Below are positions 7,161 through 16,920 of a stretch of DNA of 35,749 bases, piece by piece (the stretch's first letter is position 1; every line of letters starts with the position of its first letter). Source of the stretch: Campylobacterales bacterium (GTDB lineage: Bacteria; Campylobacterota; Campylobacteria; Campylobacterales; JALSKU01); NCBI GenBank assembly GCA_027065125.1, contig JAMOOV010000143.1, forward strand, positions 1-35,749, written 5' to 3'. The notes below the pieces were generated by a model. It saw nothing but the letters and a program-made list of their open reading frames with translations. It made no database searches and was not told the origin of the DNA. Position numbers and translations under genes: made by a program.

Positions 7161-7208
7161 ACCATTTTAACAAGGATAATTATAACATAAATATTTAATC
7201 TATGATTA

Positions 7209-7230
7209 AGTGTATTTATGTTATAATTAT
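7209..7230 (+). promoter_or_regulatory. Putative promoter of the DUF3440 operon
   Basis: agtgtatttatgttataattat with TATAAT, followed by aaaggagg and ATG at 7252. Confidence 0.65.
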
Positions 7231-7251
7231 AAATATAAAAGGAGGAAAGAG

Positions 7252-8547
7252 ATGAGCAGAATAGAAAACTTAAAAGATAATGTATATCAAGCAACTCTTA
7301 AAAGATTAGAATATATATTTAATGAGTTTGATAATATCTATGTCTCTTTTAGTGGCGGTAAAGATAGCGGAGTTTTGCTTAATTTGACTCTTCAATATGC
7401 AAGTGAGACAGGTATGTTACACAAACTTGGAGTGTTTCATATAGATTACGAAGCTCAATATAGCGAGACGACCAATTATGTTGATAGAGTTTATAGTTCA
7501 TTGCCTAAAGAAGTTGAAAATCTAAGATGTTGTGTTCCTCTTAAATGTCCTACATCAACAAGTATGTTTGAAACTTACTGGAGACCTTGGGAAGAATCAA
7601 AAAAAGATATTTGGGTAAGAGATTTGCCTGATAAATATCTATCTAAAAAGGATTTTGATTTTATAACTGACGATATGAGCGATTATGATTTTCAAAAAAG
7701 ATTTTCTTTGTGGTATCACGAAAAGAGAAAAGCTAAAAAAACTTGTGTTTTAATAGGTATAAGAGCTGAAGAAAGTTTAGATAGATGGAGAACTATAGTA
7801 AGTGATAGAAATATCAATAAATATAAAAATACTCCATGGACTACAAAAATGTATGATAATGTTTACAATGCCTATCCGATTTATGACTGGACGACAGAAG
7901 ATATTTGGACTGCTTATGCAAAATTTGGATGGGACTATAATAAACTATATGATCTATTCTATTATGCAGGAGTGCCACTTGGGAGCATGAGGGTTGCATC
8001 TCCTTTTCATGATGCAGCAAAAGCAAATCTATCTTTATACAGAGCTATTGATCCAAATGTTTGGGGAAAAATGGTTAGTAGGGTAAATGGAGTAAATTTT
8101 ACGGCAATTTATGGTGGCACAAAAGCAATGGGATGGAAGAATATCTCTAAACCTAAACATTTTACTTGGAAACAGTATGCTGTGTTTTTGCTGGAAACTT
8201 TGCCTAAAGAGATAGCAGATAACTATAGAGCAAAACTTGAAACAAGTATAAAGTTTTGGAGAAATAAAGGAGGAGTTTTGAGTGATGAAGCTATACAAGA
8301 CTTAAGAGATGCAGGAGTTAAATTTGAAGTGGGAGAAAAGACAAACTATAAAACAGATAAAAAACCTGTTAGAATGGAATATATAGATGAGATAGACAGT
8401 AGAGATTTTACACTTATTCCTACTTGGAAAAGATTGTGCATAACAATTTTAAAAAATGATCATGTTGGAAAATATATGGGATTTTCTCAAACAAAAAAAG
8501 AGATGGCTAAGAGAAAAGCAGCTCTTGAAAAATATAGAAACCTTTAA
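7252..8547 (+). CDS. DUF3440 PAPS-reductase/ATP pyrophosphatase-like protein (IbrA-like)
   Basis: VSFSGGKDSGVLLNL PP-loop; RCCVPLKCPTSTSMFETYWRPWEESKKDIWVRDLP; TWKRLCITILKNDH near the C-terminus. Confidence 0.9.
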   Translation: MSRIENLKDNVYQATLKRLEYIFNEFDNIYVSFSGGKDSGVLLNLTLQYASETGMLHKLGVFHIDYEAQYSETTNYVDRVYSSLPKEVENLRCCVPLKCPTSTSMFETYWRPWEESKKDIWVRDLPDKYLSKKDFDFITDDMSDYDFQKRFSLWYHEKRKAKKTCVLIGIRAEESLDRWRTIVSDRNINKYKNTPWTTKMYDNVYNAYPIYDWTTEDIWTAYAKFGWDYNKLYDLFYYAGVPLGSMRVASPFHDAAKANLSLYRAIDPNVWGKMVSRVNGVNFTAIYGGTKAMGWKNISKPKHFTWKQYAVFLLETLPKEIADNYRAKLETSIKFWRNKGGVLSDEAIQDLRDAGVKFEVGEKTNYKTDKKPVRMEYIDEIDSRDFTLIPTWKRLCITILKNDHVGKYMGFSQTKKEMAKRKAALEKYRNL

Positions 8548-8557
8548 GGAATAGATT

Positions 8558-8977
8558 ATGACAATAGTTAAAAAATATGTACAAGGTATTGATAACAAAG
8601 AGATATTTGGCAATATCGGATCTTGGCTAACAAATAAAAAAGTACATGATGAACTTGGAATGGCAATTACATCTCAAGATGGGGATATTTGGTATATCTC
8701 TTTTTTAAATAATGTAGTAACCGGATTTGCACTATACAGAAAAACTAAATCTACAAATGCAATCCATGTAAGATTTGTTTATGGTGCTCCCAATGAAAAA
8801 GAGATGCTTGTTAAAAAGATCATAGAAGATGCAAAAAATGAAAATATTAAGACAGTATGGACTAACGATAGAAAAAGCGAAGCTGTATGGAAAAAGTTAA
8901 AATTCAAATTTACTCCAAGAAATAGAGGAGAATTTGGAAGATGGGAGAGAGAAATTAAAAAAGGAGGAAAGAGATGA
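8558..8977 (+). CDS. GNAT-like acyltransferase-fold protein
   Basis: NNVVTGFALYRKTKSTNAIHVRFVYGAPNEKEMLVKKIIEDAKNENIKTVWTNDRKSEAVWKKLKFKFTPRNRGEFGRWER has a GNAT-like pattern. Confidence 0.6.
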   Translation: MTIVKKYVQGIDNKEIFGNIGSWLTNKKVHDELGMAITSQDGDIWYISFLNNVVTGFALYRKTKSTNAIHVRFVYGAPNEKEMLVKKIIEDAKNENIKTVWTNDRKSEAVWKKLKFKFTPRNRGEFGRWEREIKKGGKR

Positions 8978-9495
8978 GCTTTAAAAGTCCAATATATAAT
9001 GTAAAAGCTGTGCCGGTTGAAAAAGTAAGAGCAAATTCTTATAATCCTAATAGAGTTGCACCACCGGAGATGAAACTACTTGAAAAATCTATATGGGAAG
9101 ATGGATACACTCAACCTGTAGTATGTTACTATATAGAGGATGAAGATATTTATGAGATAGTAGATGGATTTCATAGATATACAATTATGAAAAAATCCAA
9201 AAAAATCTATGATAGAGAAAAAGGTTTACTTCCTGTAGTTGTTATAGAAAAAGATAAAAGCAATAGAATGGCATCAACTATAAGACACAACAGAGCAAGA
9301 GGAACACACGATATAGACCTTATGGTTAAAATGGTTGGCGAATTGGTAGAAAGTGGGATGAGTGATCAGTGGATAAGTAAAAATTTAGGAATGGATGCAG
9401 ATGAGTTATTAAGACTTAAGCAGATAAGCGGAATTGCTGCACTTTTTGCAAATAGTGAATTTTCGCAAGGTTGGGAAAAAGAGGTAAATGGCTAA
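8974..9495 (+). CDS. ParB/Srx-fold N-terminal domain protein (IbrB-like)
   Basis: VPVEKVRANSYNPN...MKLLEKSIWEDGYTQPVV...YEIVDGFHRYTI; MASTIRHNRARGTH; ATGA overlap with previous gene. Confidence 0.9.
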   Translation: MSFKSPIYNVKAVPVEKVRANSYNPNRVAPPEMKLLEKSIWEDGYTQPVVCYYIEDEDIYEIVDGFHRYTIMKKSKKIYDREKGLLPVVVIEKDKSNRMASTIRHNRARGTHDIDLMVKMVGELVESGMSDQWISKNLGMDADELLRLKQISGIAALFANSEFSQGWEKEVNG

Positions 9496-11743
9496 TTGGT
9501 ATCATTATTATATAAAAAGTAAATATTTACTATATGAAAACAATAAGTCTTGTTTGTTTAAAGTTCCAAATAGCAATTATAAATTTTGGCATCCTGCAAA
9601 AATTGTAAAACATATACCCGATGAAGATAAAATAAAAATTTTATATACGGATAATTTTAAATTTAGACTTTTCAAATCAAAGAAAGAGAATGAAAACTGG
9701 ATTAATTATGATGAGAAAATCGTAAGGATATCAGGATTAAAAGAAATTATAGAAAAGCCCATTAATCTTAAATTAAAAAAAGGACATATTCTTGCACAAA
9801 CAGAAAAAGCTTATTTGTTTGGCTATATGGATATGGATCGCAATTTCTTTAAATTTTGGGTAAATAAAGATATTTGTTATAAAACTAAAAATGAGATATG
9901 GATCTATTTAAAAAGGGATGAGAAGTATAAAAGAATAACAATAGATGATAATTTTGAAGAAAAGACTGAAGAGATTGATAGTATTGATTTGTATGTACAT
10001 TGTTTATCAACACAATTAACTCTTAAAAAGCTTTCTATTGAATTAATTCCGGATAAATTAGTAGTTCCGAAAAATATCACTATTGATAAGTCACTAAAAG
10101 ATGATGATAATAATAATTATAATGAAATCGGTTTGTTACAAACAAAAACAAAACTATTTTTGCATCAACAAAAAGCGGTTGCAAAAGTTCTTCCTGCAAA
10201 ATACAGTGCATTATTTATGGATATGGGAACCGGAAAGACACGAACAACTATCGAAATATTAAAAATAAGACAAAACAAATATAGAAAAGTTTTTTGGATT
10301 ACACCAGTATCTCTAAAACATAATATTTTATTAGAATTTTTAAAACATACAAATTTATCAAGAAAAGATATTTATCTATTTGATGATAAAACCAACGACA
10401 AAACAATAATAAATCAAAATTTTATAATTGTCGGAATTGAATCAATAGCATCTTCCGATAGAGTTTATTTATCATTAGAAAAGATGATAAAAGATGATGA
10501 TTTTATTGTGGTAGATGAAAGTAGTTTTATAAAGGGCAACACAAGAAGAGTTAAAAGAGTTAAAAGAATAATAGAATTAACAAAAAACACAAAATACAGA
10601 ATGATATTAACCGGAACACCCATAAGTCAAGGTATAGTAGATCTTTATAGTCAAATGTATTTTTTATCTCCTAAGATTTTAGGTTATAAAAATTTTTATC
10701 AATTTGCAAAAAATCATCTTGAATATGATAAACACATTGTAGGACGGATTATTTCTGAACATAACGAGGATTATATTGCTGCAAAAATAAATCCTTATGT
10801 TTATCAAGTAAGCAAAGAAGAGTGTTTGGATCTGAAGGAAAAAAATTATATTGAAAATTTTTTTACAATGAGTTGTGAACAAGAACATTTATATAATAAT
10901 GCAAAAGAGAAATTTTTCGAACAATTTCTTTCCTATGATATAGATTCTATATTTCCATTGTTTAATGAACTGCAACAAATAGCATCAGGCTTCCGGTATA
11001 AAAAAGATGGGGAAATACAAATTATCGATAAGAGAAGAGCAATATTTCTTAGCAATATATTAAAAGAGATTGGGATAGAAAACAAAGTTATAATCTGGAC
11101 AAAATACAGAGCAGATATTATGCTTATTAGAGAGATATTGGAAGAAGAGTTCGGAATAAATAGTTTTGTAATATATGATGGCACATTAAATGAAAAAGAA
11201 AAAAATCAAACAATAAGCAAATTTAGAGTTGATATGAGTATTAGATTCTTTGTTGCAATGCAATCTACGGGAGCTTTTGGATTGAACTTAACAGAGGCAA
11301 ATTATGCAATCTTTTATAATAATAGTTTTAAATATTCACAAAGAATACAAGCAGAAGATAGAATTTATCGCATCGGACAAAATAGACATGTTGTTTATAT
11401 AGATATAATTTGTTGGAACAGTATTGATAAAACAATAAACTCAGTATTGCATAAAAAAAAGAATGTCGTCGAATATTTTAGAAACGAGGTAAATTCTATT
11501 AAAGATAAAAAATTAAAAAAATCTATTTTAGATGCAATTATAAAAGGCGATCTTGACAAAATAGAAAAGATTAAAAAAATTGCAAATAAAAGTAGTGCAG
11601 CTAAACGAATGGAAAAAATGAGAAGAAAAAGAGGTGTTATACCAAGAGAAGAGTATTTAAAAAAGTCACTTTCACACAAACAGCCTTGGAAAGAGCTTGG
11701 CATCAGCAGGGCTACTTGGTATAGAAGATATAAAACCGCATAG
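9488..11743 (+). CDS. SNF2-family DEAD/DEAH-type helicase with C-terminal HTH-like extension
   Basis: MDMGTGKTRTTIEIL (motif I), VVDESSFIKG (II), LTGTPISQ (III), QAEDRIYRIGQ (VI); tail PWKELGISRATWYRRYKTA; overlaps parB-like ORF. Confidence 0.9.
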   Translation: MANWYHYYIKSKYLLYENNKSCLFKVPNSNYKFWHPAKIVKHIPDEDKIKILYTDNFKFRLFKSKKENENWINYDEKIVRISGLKEIIEKPINLKLKKGHILAQTEKAYLFGYMDMDRNFFKFWVNKDICYKTKNEIWIYLKRDEKYKRITIDDNFEEKTEEIDSIDLYVHCLSTQLTLKKLSIELIPDKLVVPKNITIDKSLKDDDNNNYNEIGLLQTKTKLFLHQQKAVAKVLPAKYSALFMDMGTGKTRTTIEILKIRQNKYRKVFWITPVSLKHNILLEFLKHTNLSRKDIYLFDDKTNDKTIINQNFIIVGIESIASSDRVYLSLEKMIKDDDFIVVDESSFIKGNTRRVKRVKRIIELTKNTKYRMILTGTPISQGIVDLYSQMYFLSPKILGYKNFYQFAKNHLEYDKHIVGRIISEHNEDYIAAKINPYVYQVSKEECLDLKEKNYIENFFTMSCEQEHLYNNAKEKFFEQFLSYDIDSIFPLFNELQQIASGFRYKKDGEIQIIDKRRAIFLSNILKEIGIENKVIIWTKYRADIMLIREILEEEFGINSFVIYDGTLNEKEKNQTISKFRVDMSIRFFVAMQSTGAFGLNLTEANYAIFYNNSFKYSQRIQAEDRIYRIGQNRHVVYIDIICWNSIDKTINSVLHKKKNVVEYFRNEVNSIKDKKLKKSILDAIIKGDLDKIEKIKKIANKSSAAKRMEKMRRKRGVIPREEYLKKSLSHKQPWKELGISRATWYRRYKTA

Positions 11744-11802
11744 AATATTTGCAACTATCTATTTTTTTAGATAAACTTCCAATAAAAAATTAGGTTTGAT
11801 AA

Positions 11803-12219
11803 TTGGGAAGTAAAAACAGAATATACCTTGGCATTATTGCAGATATAATACTTCATTTTCATAGAAACTTTTTTTCAAATAAAAAGATATATATGAGCAA
11901 AAGAGTTCATAAAAAAATCAAAGATAAACATAAAGATATAGCCAAATTTGCACAATCTAAAGAGTTTTCAATCCTACTTAGCTCTATAATCGCTTCTGTT
12001 AATTACAAAAAAGATGAATCTATCATAAACTTTATATCTTTTGTAGAATCAGAAAACAAATTTATACTGTTTGCTCTAAAAAGAGAGAAGCATCATACAT
12101 CTTGCAGTACAATATTTTCATTAAGACCGGAAACACTAAGAAAATACTATATAGATAAAAGCTTTCGCTTATTTAAACAGGATTTTAAAGATTTTATAGA
12201 TAGATACATAGCAGACTAA
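11803..12219 (+). CDS. Hypothetical protein, possibly BECR-fold (RelE/barnase-like) nuclease
   Basis: MSKRVHKKIKDKHKDIAKF...KFILFALKREK...CSTIFSLRPETLRKYY resembles short phage/toxin-type BECR domains; weak. Confidence 0.45.
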   Translation: MGSKNRIYLGIIADIILHFHRNFFSNKKIYMSKRVHKKIKDKHKDIAKFAQSKEFSILLSSIIASVNYKKDESIINFISFVESENKFILFALKREKHHTSCSTIFSLRPETLRKYYIDKSFRLFKQDFKDFIDRYIAD

Positions 12220-12342
12220 GTTCGGAGACCAATCCGAAATCTCTTATCCTCGTCAGCCGAACTGTTACGGGCATCTATCACCTTGGGCAAAGTTTCCTTT
12301 GCTGTAGGCATATGGGAGGTCACTTTCCACCTCTTAGTCTGC
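12211..12342. ncRNA. Candidate structured RNA element, family and strand unknown
   Basis: Closed by a perfect 10-bp stem (12211-12220/12333-12342); internal hairpins ttcgga/tccgaa, gcaaag-tttc-ctttgc, gaggt/acctc; about 49% GC by hand count in a much more AT-rich context. Confidence 0.45.
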
Positions 12343-12543
12343 TTGTTAATCAAATTATATTATAAAACTAAAAAAATGTCAATTTTGGTTATTTTTTAAC
12401 ACGGTAATCAATTCCATTCTTTTCTATCTAATTTTAAAAATCAAAAATATGTATATAGTCAACCCTGAAAAATCCAAATCCCCAAAGATTAACCATTCTA
12501 CATCTTCAATTCTACCATAATTTTAAAACCATTAAAAATAGTG

Positions 12544-13030
<487 letters not shown>

Positions 13031-13048
13031 ATGTAGTGCCTAAATATT

Positions 13049-13336
13049 TTAGAGAAGTCCATATTTATGGGCTTTATAGGGAGTTCGTGTCCTAAGTCGG
13101 GGGGAGGTTGAAAGTTCAAATTCTCCGCTTGAGGATTTAACTGTTTTTCTGTTATATCCGTTTCTTCTGTTTTTTTTACCTTGCAATACTTCATCTGCAA
13201 TGTGAGATTCAATCTCGGCTTCAAGTGCTGATTCTACAAGTTCTTTAACTAACGGAGCCAATACTCCGTCTTTGCCTCCTATCTTTTTACCTGAAAGTAA
13301 TTCCTTAACCGCTTTTTCAAAATCAAATTTCTTCAT
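13049..13336 (-). pseudogene. IS256-family transposase N-terminal fragment
   Basis: GKDGVLAPLVKELVESALEAEIESHIADEVLQGKKNRRNGYNRKTVKSSSGEFELST; terminal-repeat-like ctttaactgacacaggattt nearby at about 13365-13384. Confidence 0.85.
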
Positions 13337-13530
13337 GTCAGTTCTTTCTTTTTTATTATTTTACTTTAACTGACACAGGATTTCTAACAGTCCTAAAATT
13401 GATAGAAGTATCAAAGATGGGACAAGGTATCATCAAACAAAAAAAGAGATGGTAGAATTGACTCCATTGCTGCCTCTTGAATCCTTGAGAGATGGCTTTT
13501 ATCGAGTAAAAATAGTTAATTTTTATTTTT

Positions 13531-14247
13531 CTACATTCCTAAATATGCTTTTTTTACTTCTTTATCATTTATCAATTCTTTAGAATATCCGCTCATGACC
13601 ATTTTGCCATTTTCAAGAACATATGCTCTATCACTTGTCTCAAGAGCAAGATATGCATTTTGTTCTACCAAAAAAATAGTTGTTCCTTTTTTTCTAAGAT
13701 TTTCAATCACTTCAAAAATATCATCGACTATAATAGGTGCAAGTCCCATACTTGGCTCATCCAAAAGTAAAATATCCGGTTTACTCATCAAAGCTCTGCC
13801 TACTGCAAGCATTTGCTGTTGCCCTCCCGATAATGTACCGGCATAATGATCTTTTTTCTCTCTTAGCACAGGAAACAAATCATAGATATACTCCATATCG
13901 CTTTGTATTTCATCATCATTTCTTAAGTAAGCACCCATTAAAAGATTGTCTTCAATGCTCAATATATTAAAAAGTCCTCTACCCTCCGGAACTTGAGCTA
14001 TGCCCATTTGAACTCTTTTTGTAGAACTTTTTTTTGAAATATTCTCTCCTTTAAAGTATATCTCTCCTTTTTGATGATTTTCAATCGCACTTATAATCCT
14101 CAAGAGTGTAGTTTTTCCTGCACCATTCGCCCCTATAAGAGCCACCATCTCACCTTTTTTTATCTCTATATTTATATCTTTAAGTGCCATTATTTGCCCA
14201 TAAGAAAAAGAGAGTTCCTCTATAGCAAAAAATTTTTCTTTATCCAT
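13531..14247 (-). CDS. livF: Branched-chain/aromatic amino acid ABC transporter ATP-binding protein LivF
   Basis: GANGAGKTTLL, LSGGQQQMLAVGRALM, LLLDEPSMGLAP; gene order. Confidence 0.9.
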   Translation of the reverse strand: MDKEKFFAIEELSFSYGQIMALKDINIEIKKGEMVALIGANGAGKTTLLRIISAIENHQKGEIYFKGENISKKSSTKRVQMGIAQVPEGRGLFNILSIEDNLLMGAYLRNDDEIQSDMEYIYDLFPVLREKKDHYAGTLSGGQQQMLAVGRALMSKPDILLLDEPSMGLAPIIVDDIFEVIENLRKKGTTIFLVEQNAYLALETSDRAYVLENGKMVMSGYSKELINDKEVKKAYLGM

Positions 14248-15073
14248 TGTTTGCCAACTTTTTTTTATGTCTTGAACCAAGATATGCATTGATAACATCT
14301 TCATTATTTGATATCTCTACAGGTGTTCCTTCGGCTAATTTTTTACCAAAATTAACAACAGTAATCCAATCTGAAATTTGCATAACCATTTTCATATCAT
14401 GCTCAATGAGTATAACACTAATACCTTCATTTGCAACTTCTTTTATAATAGCTGATATATCTGCTGTTTCTTTAGGATTTAATCCTGCTACCGGTTCATC
14501 AAATAGCACGAGTCTCGGTTTAGTTGCAAGAGCTCTTATGATTTCAATTTTTTTCAGTACACCATACGAAAGTGAATCCGCTTTTTTATAAGCAACATCA
14601 TCAAGTGAAAACATTTTTAGATATTTCATCGCTTCATACTCATACTTTTGCTCATCTTCTCTTATTTTTTTACTATTTATACAAGATAATATAAAATTTT
14701 TATTCATAAATTTATGAAATCCTAACATTATATTTTCCAAAGCACTCATTGTATTGCAAATTTCCAAATGCTGAAAAGTTCTACACACTCCCTTGTGCAC
14801 CAATTTGCTCATAGAAAGATTTGTAATATTTTCTCTTTTTCCGTGAATTATCTCCTCTATATCATCTTCTGCATATGTTTCATTTTCTTTTTTTAAGTAT
14901 ATCTCACCTGAAGTTACCTTATACACACCTGTTATCATATTTACAAGAGTTGTTTTTCCTGCACCATTCGGACCTATGATAGAGTGAACAGTTCCACTTT
15001 TTACATTAAAACTAAGATCATCCACAGCTTTTAATCCACCGAATTTTTTGGAAAGTTCTCTAACTACCAGCAC
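14240..15073 (-). CDS. livG: ABC transporter ATP-binding protein LivG
   Basis: GPNGAGKTTLVNMITG, VLFDEPVAGLNPKE, ILIEHDMKMVM. Confidence 0.9.
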   Translation of the reverse strand: MLVVRELSKKFGGLKAVDDLSFNVKSGTVHSIIGPNGAGKTTLVNMITGVYKVTSGEIYLKKENETYAEDDIEEIIHGKRENITNLSMSKLVHKGVCRTFQHLEICNTMSALENIMLGFHKFMNKNFILSCINSKKIREDEQKYEYEAMKYLKMFSLDDVAYKKADSLSYGVLKKIEIIRALATKPRLVLFDEPVAGLNPKETADISAIIKEVANEGISVILIEHDMKMVMQISDWITVVNFGKKLAEGTPVEISNNEDVINAYLGSRHKKKLANNG

Positions 15074-15995
15074 CGTTTTTCCTCAATTTATCAAAAAGTG
15101 AAACAATTCCTTTTGGCATAAACATCATTACAAGTATGATAATGATACCATATATTAAAGTTTGATAATCCTCAAAAGATGTTAAAAGTTGGGGTAGAAC
15201 CGTCAGTATAACCGCACCCATAACTGCTCCATATATTCTACCTATACCACCGAAAACAACCATAACAACAAGCTCTACCGATCTATTAAAACTAGCTTCA
15301 GCCGGACTTATAAAACCTGAAAAAAATGCATACATACTTCCGGCAACAACTGCAATAATAACAGATATAACAAAAACATAACTTTTATATTTTGCTACAT
15401 CCGCTCCAACACTTTCCACTGCAACACTTGAGTCATGAATACCTCTTAAAACTCTTCCATAAGGAGATTTGATAAGATTTTTAAGAGCCATTATGACTAA
15501 AATAAGCATAATAGAGCTTAAAATATACCATTTTACATTTGTATCAAATTCATATCCGAAAACTTTAAAAACATCCACTCCCATTCCATCGGGTCCTCCG
15601 GTAAGATCGCCTTGTGCATTAATGATAATATATATGATAATTCCTACTCCCAAAGTTGCCATAGCAAGATAATGACCTTCAAGTTTAAGTATAGGCTTTG
15701 ATATAAGATATGCAAAAATACCCATAAATAAAACTGCAATAAACAAAGAAAGCATAGGAGATAGAGAATAGTTTGATGAAAGTATGGCGGATATATATGC
15801 TCCTAAAGCCATAAATCCTCCATGTCCCAAACTTATCTGTCCGGCATATCCTATCAAAAGATTTAGCCCTATACAAATGATAGCATTCAGTATAGACAAT
15901 ACCGCTATCTCATAGTAAAAATCATTTTTCATAGCAAATGCCGCAACAATAAGGATAAATATGAGTATAATGATATCAATATTTCTTTTTATCAC
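15060..15995 (-). CDS. livM: ABC transporter permease LivM
   Basis: LNLLIGYAGQISLGHGGFMALGAY; VVFGGIGRIYGAVMGA. Confidence 0.9.
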   Translation of the reverse strand: MIKRNIDIIILIFILIVAAFAMKNDFYYEIAVLSILNAIICIGLNLLIGYAGQISLGHGGFMALGAYISAILSSNYSLSPMLSLFIAVLFMGIFAYLISKPILKLEGHYLAMATLGVGIIIYIIINAQGDLTGGPDGMGVDVFKVFGYEFDTNVKWYILSSIMLILVIMALKNLIKSPYGRVLRGIHDSSVAVESVGADVAKYKSYVFVISVIIAVVAGSMYAFFSGFISPAEASFNRSVELVVMVVFGGIGRIYGAVMGAVILTVLPQLLTSFEDYQTLIYGIIIILVMMFMPKGIVSLFDKLRKNGAGS

Positions 15996-16032
15996 TTTTG
16001 ACCTTTTTTCTTATTTAAAAATTGTTTTATTC

Positions 16033-16920
16033 TCATATTCTCTTTGCCTTTAGATTGCTAAAAATTCCTCCGGGCATAAAAAACAGTATGCCAAGAAGTG
16101 CTACAAAAGCAACCGCATCTTTGTATTCACTTGATATATAACCGGCAACAAGTGATTCAGATATACCCAATATCAAACCTCCTACAACCGCTCCAAAAGG
16201 TTGCGAAAGACCTCCTATAACAGCCGCACTAAAACCTTTAAGACCAAGCATAATACCTATCTCATAATTTGTTGAAGTAATGGGTGCTAAAAGTAAACCT
16301 CCTATAGAAGCAATGATTGCAGAAATTGCAAAATTGAGCATCAATATCTTTTTTATATCTATCCCCATAAGTTTTGCACTGTCTATATTGTCCGAGGTTG
16401 CCATCATAGCTTTTCCGGTTTTTGTCTTTTTGAAAAAAATATATAAAAACAGTACGATTATGATAGAAATAAATATAACCAAAAGTGCTTGATATGTAAG
16501 AGTAGCTCCATAAATCTCAAATGCTCCATCCCCTACAAATGATGGCAGGGTATGCAACTCTTTATCAAAGATAACTTCAGCAAGACCTCTTAATGCTATA
16601 CTATACCCAAGAGTTAAAATAATCATCGATATAACAGATCTCTCTTTGGATAAATCTATAAGTTTCCAAAGCACTATACCAAGAATTGCCGTTATAAGGA
16701 TAGAAAGTGAAAAAGCCAACCAAAAAGGCATACCTGCTTTAAGCAAAAAAACCGCAGACATACCTCCTGCCATGACAAATTCTCCCTGAGAGAAGTTTAT
16801 AATACCGCTTGAATTATATATAACGGTAAATCCCATACCTACAAGTGCATATATGAAACCTACCGTTATACCTGAAAGTATCAGTTGAAAAAGTTCATTC
16901 ACTCTTCTATAATACTCCAA
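16033..16920 (-). CDS. livH: ABC transporter permease LivH
   Basis: GITVGFIYALVGMGFTVIYNSSGIINFSQGEFVMAGG. Confidence 0.9.
   Translation of the reverse strand: MEYYRRVNELFQLILSGITVGFIYALVGMGFTVIYNSSGIINFSQGEFVMAGGMSAVFLLKAGMPFWLAFSLSILITAILGIVLWKLIDLSKERSVISMIILTLGYSIALRGLAEVIFDKELHTLPSFVGDGAFEIYGATLTYQALLVIFISIIIVLFLYIFFKKTKTGKAMMATSDNIDSAKLMGIDIKKILMLNFAISAIIASIGGLLLAPITSTNYEIGIMLGLKGFSAAVIGGLSQPFGAVVGGLILGISESLVAGYISSEYKDAVAFVALLGILFFMPGGIFSNLKAKRI

Noticed and set aside
12211-12342. Hammerhead ribozyme (minus strand has CTGACGAG)
   Set aside because: The required downstream GAAA core and cleavage context are absent on that strand; left as unclassified structured RNA.
13385-13500. Possible coding remnant PKIDRSIKDGTRYHQTKKEMVELTPLLPLESLRDGFYRVKIV
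   Set aside because: No start codon or recognisable family; too short to support a feature, though it may be another IS/phage fragment.
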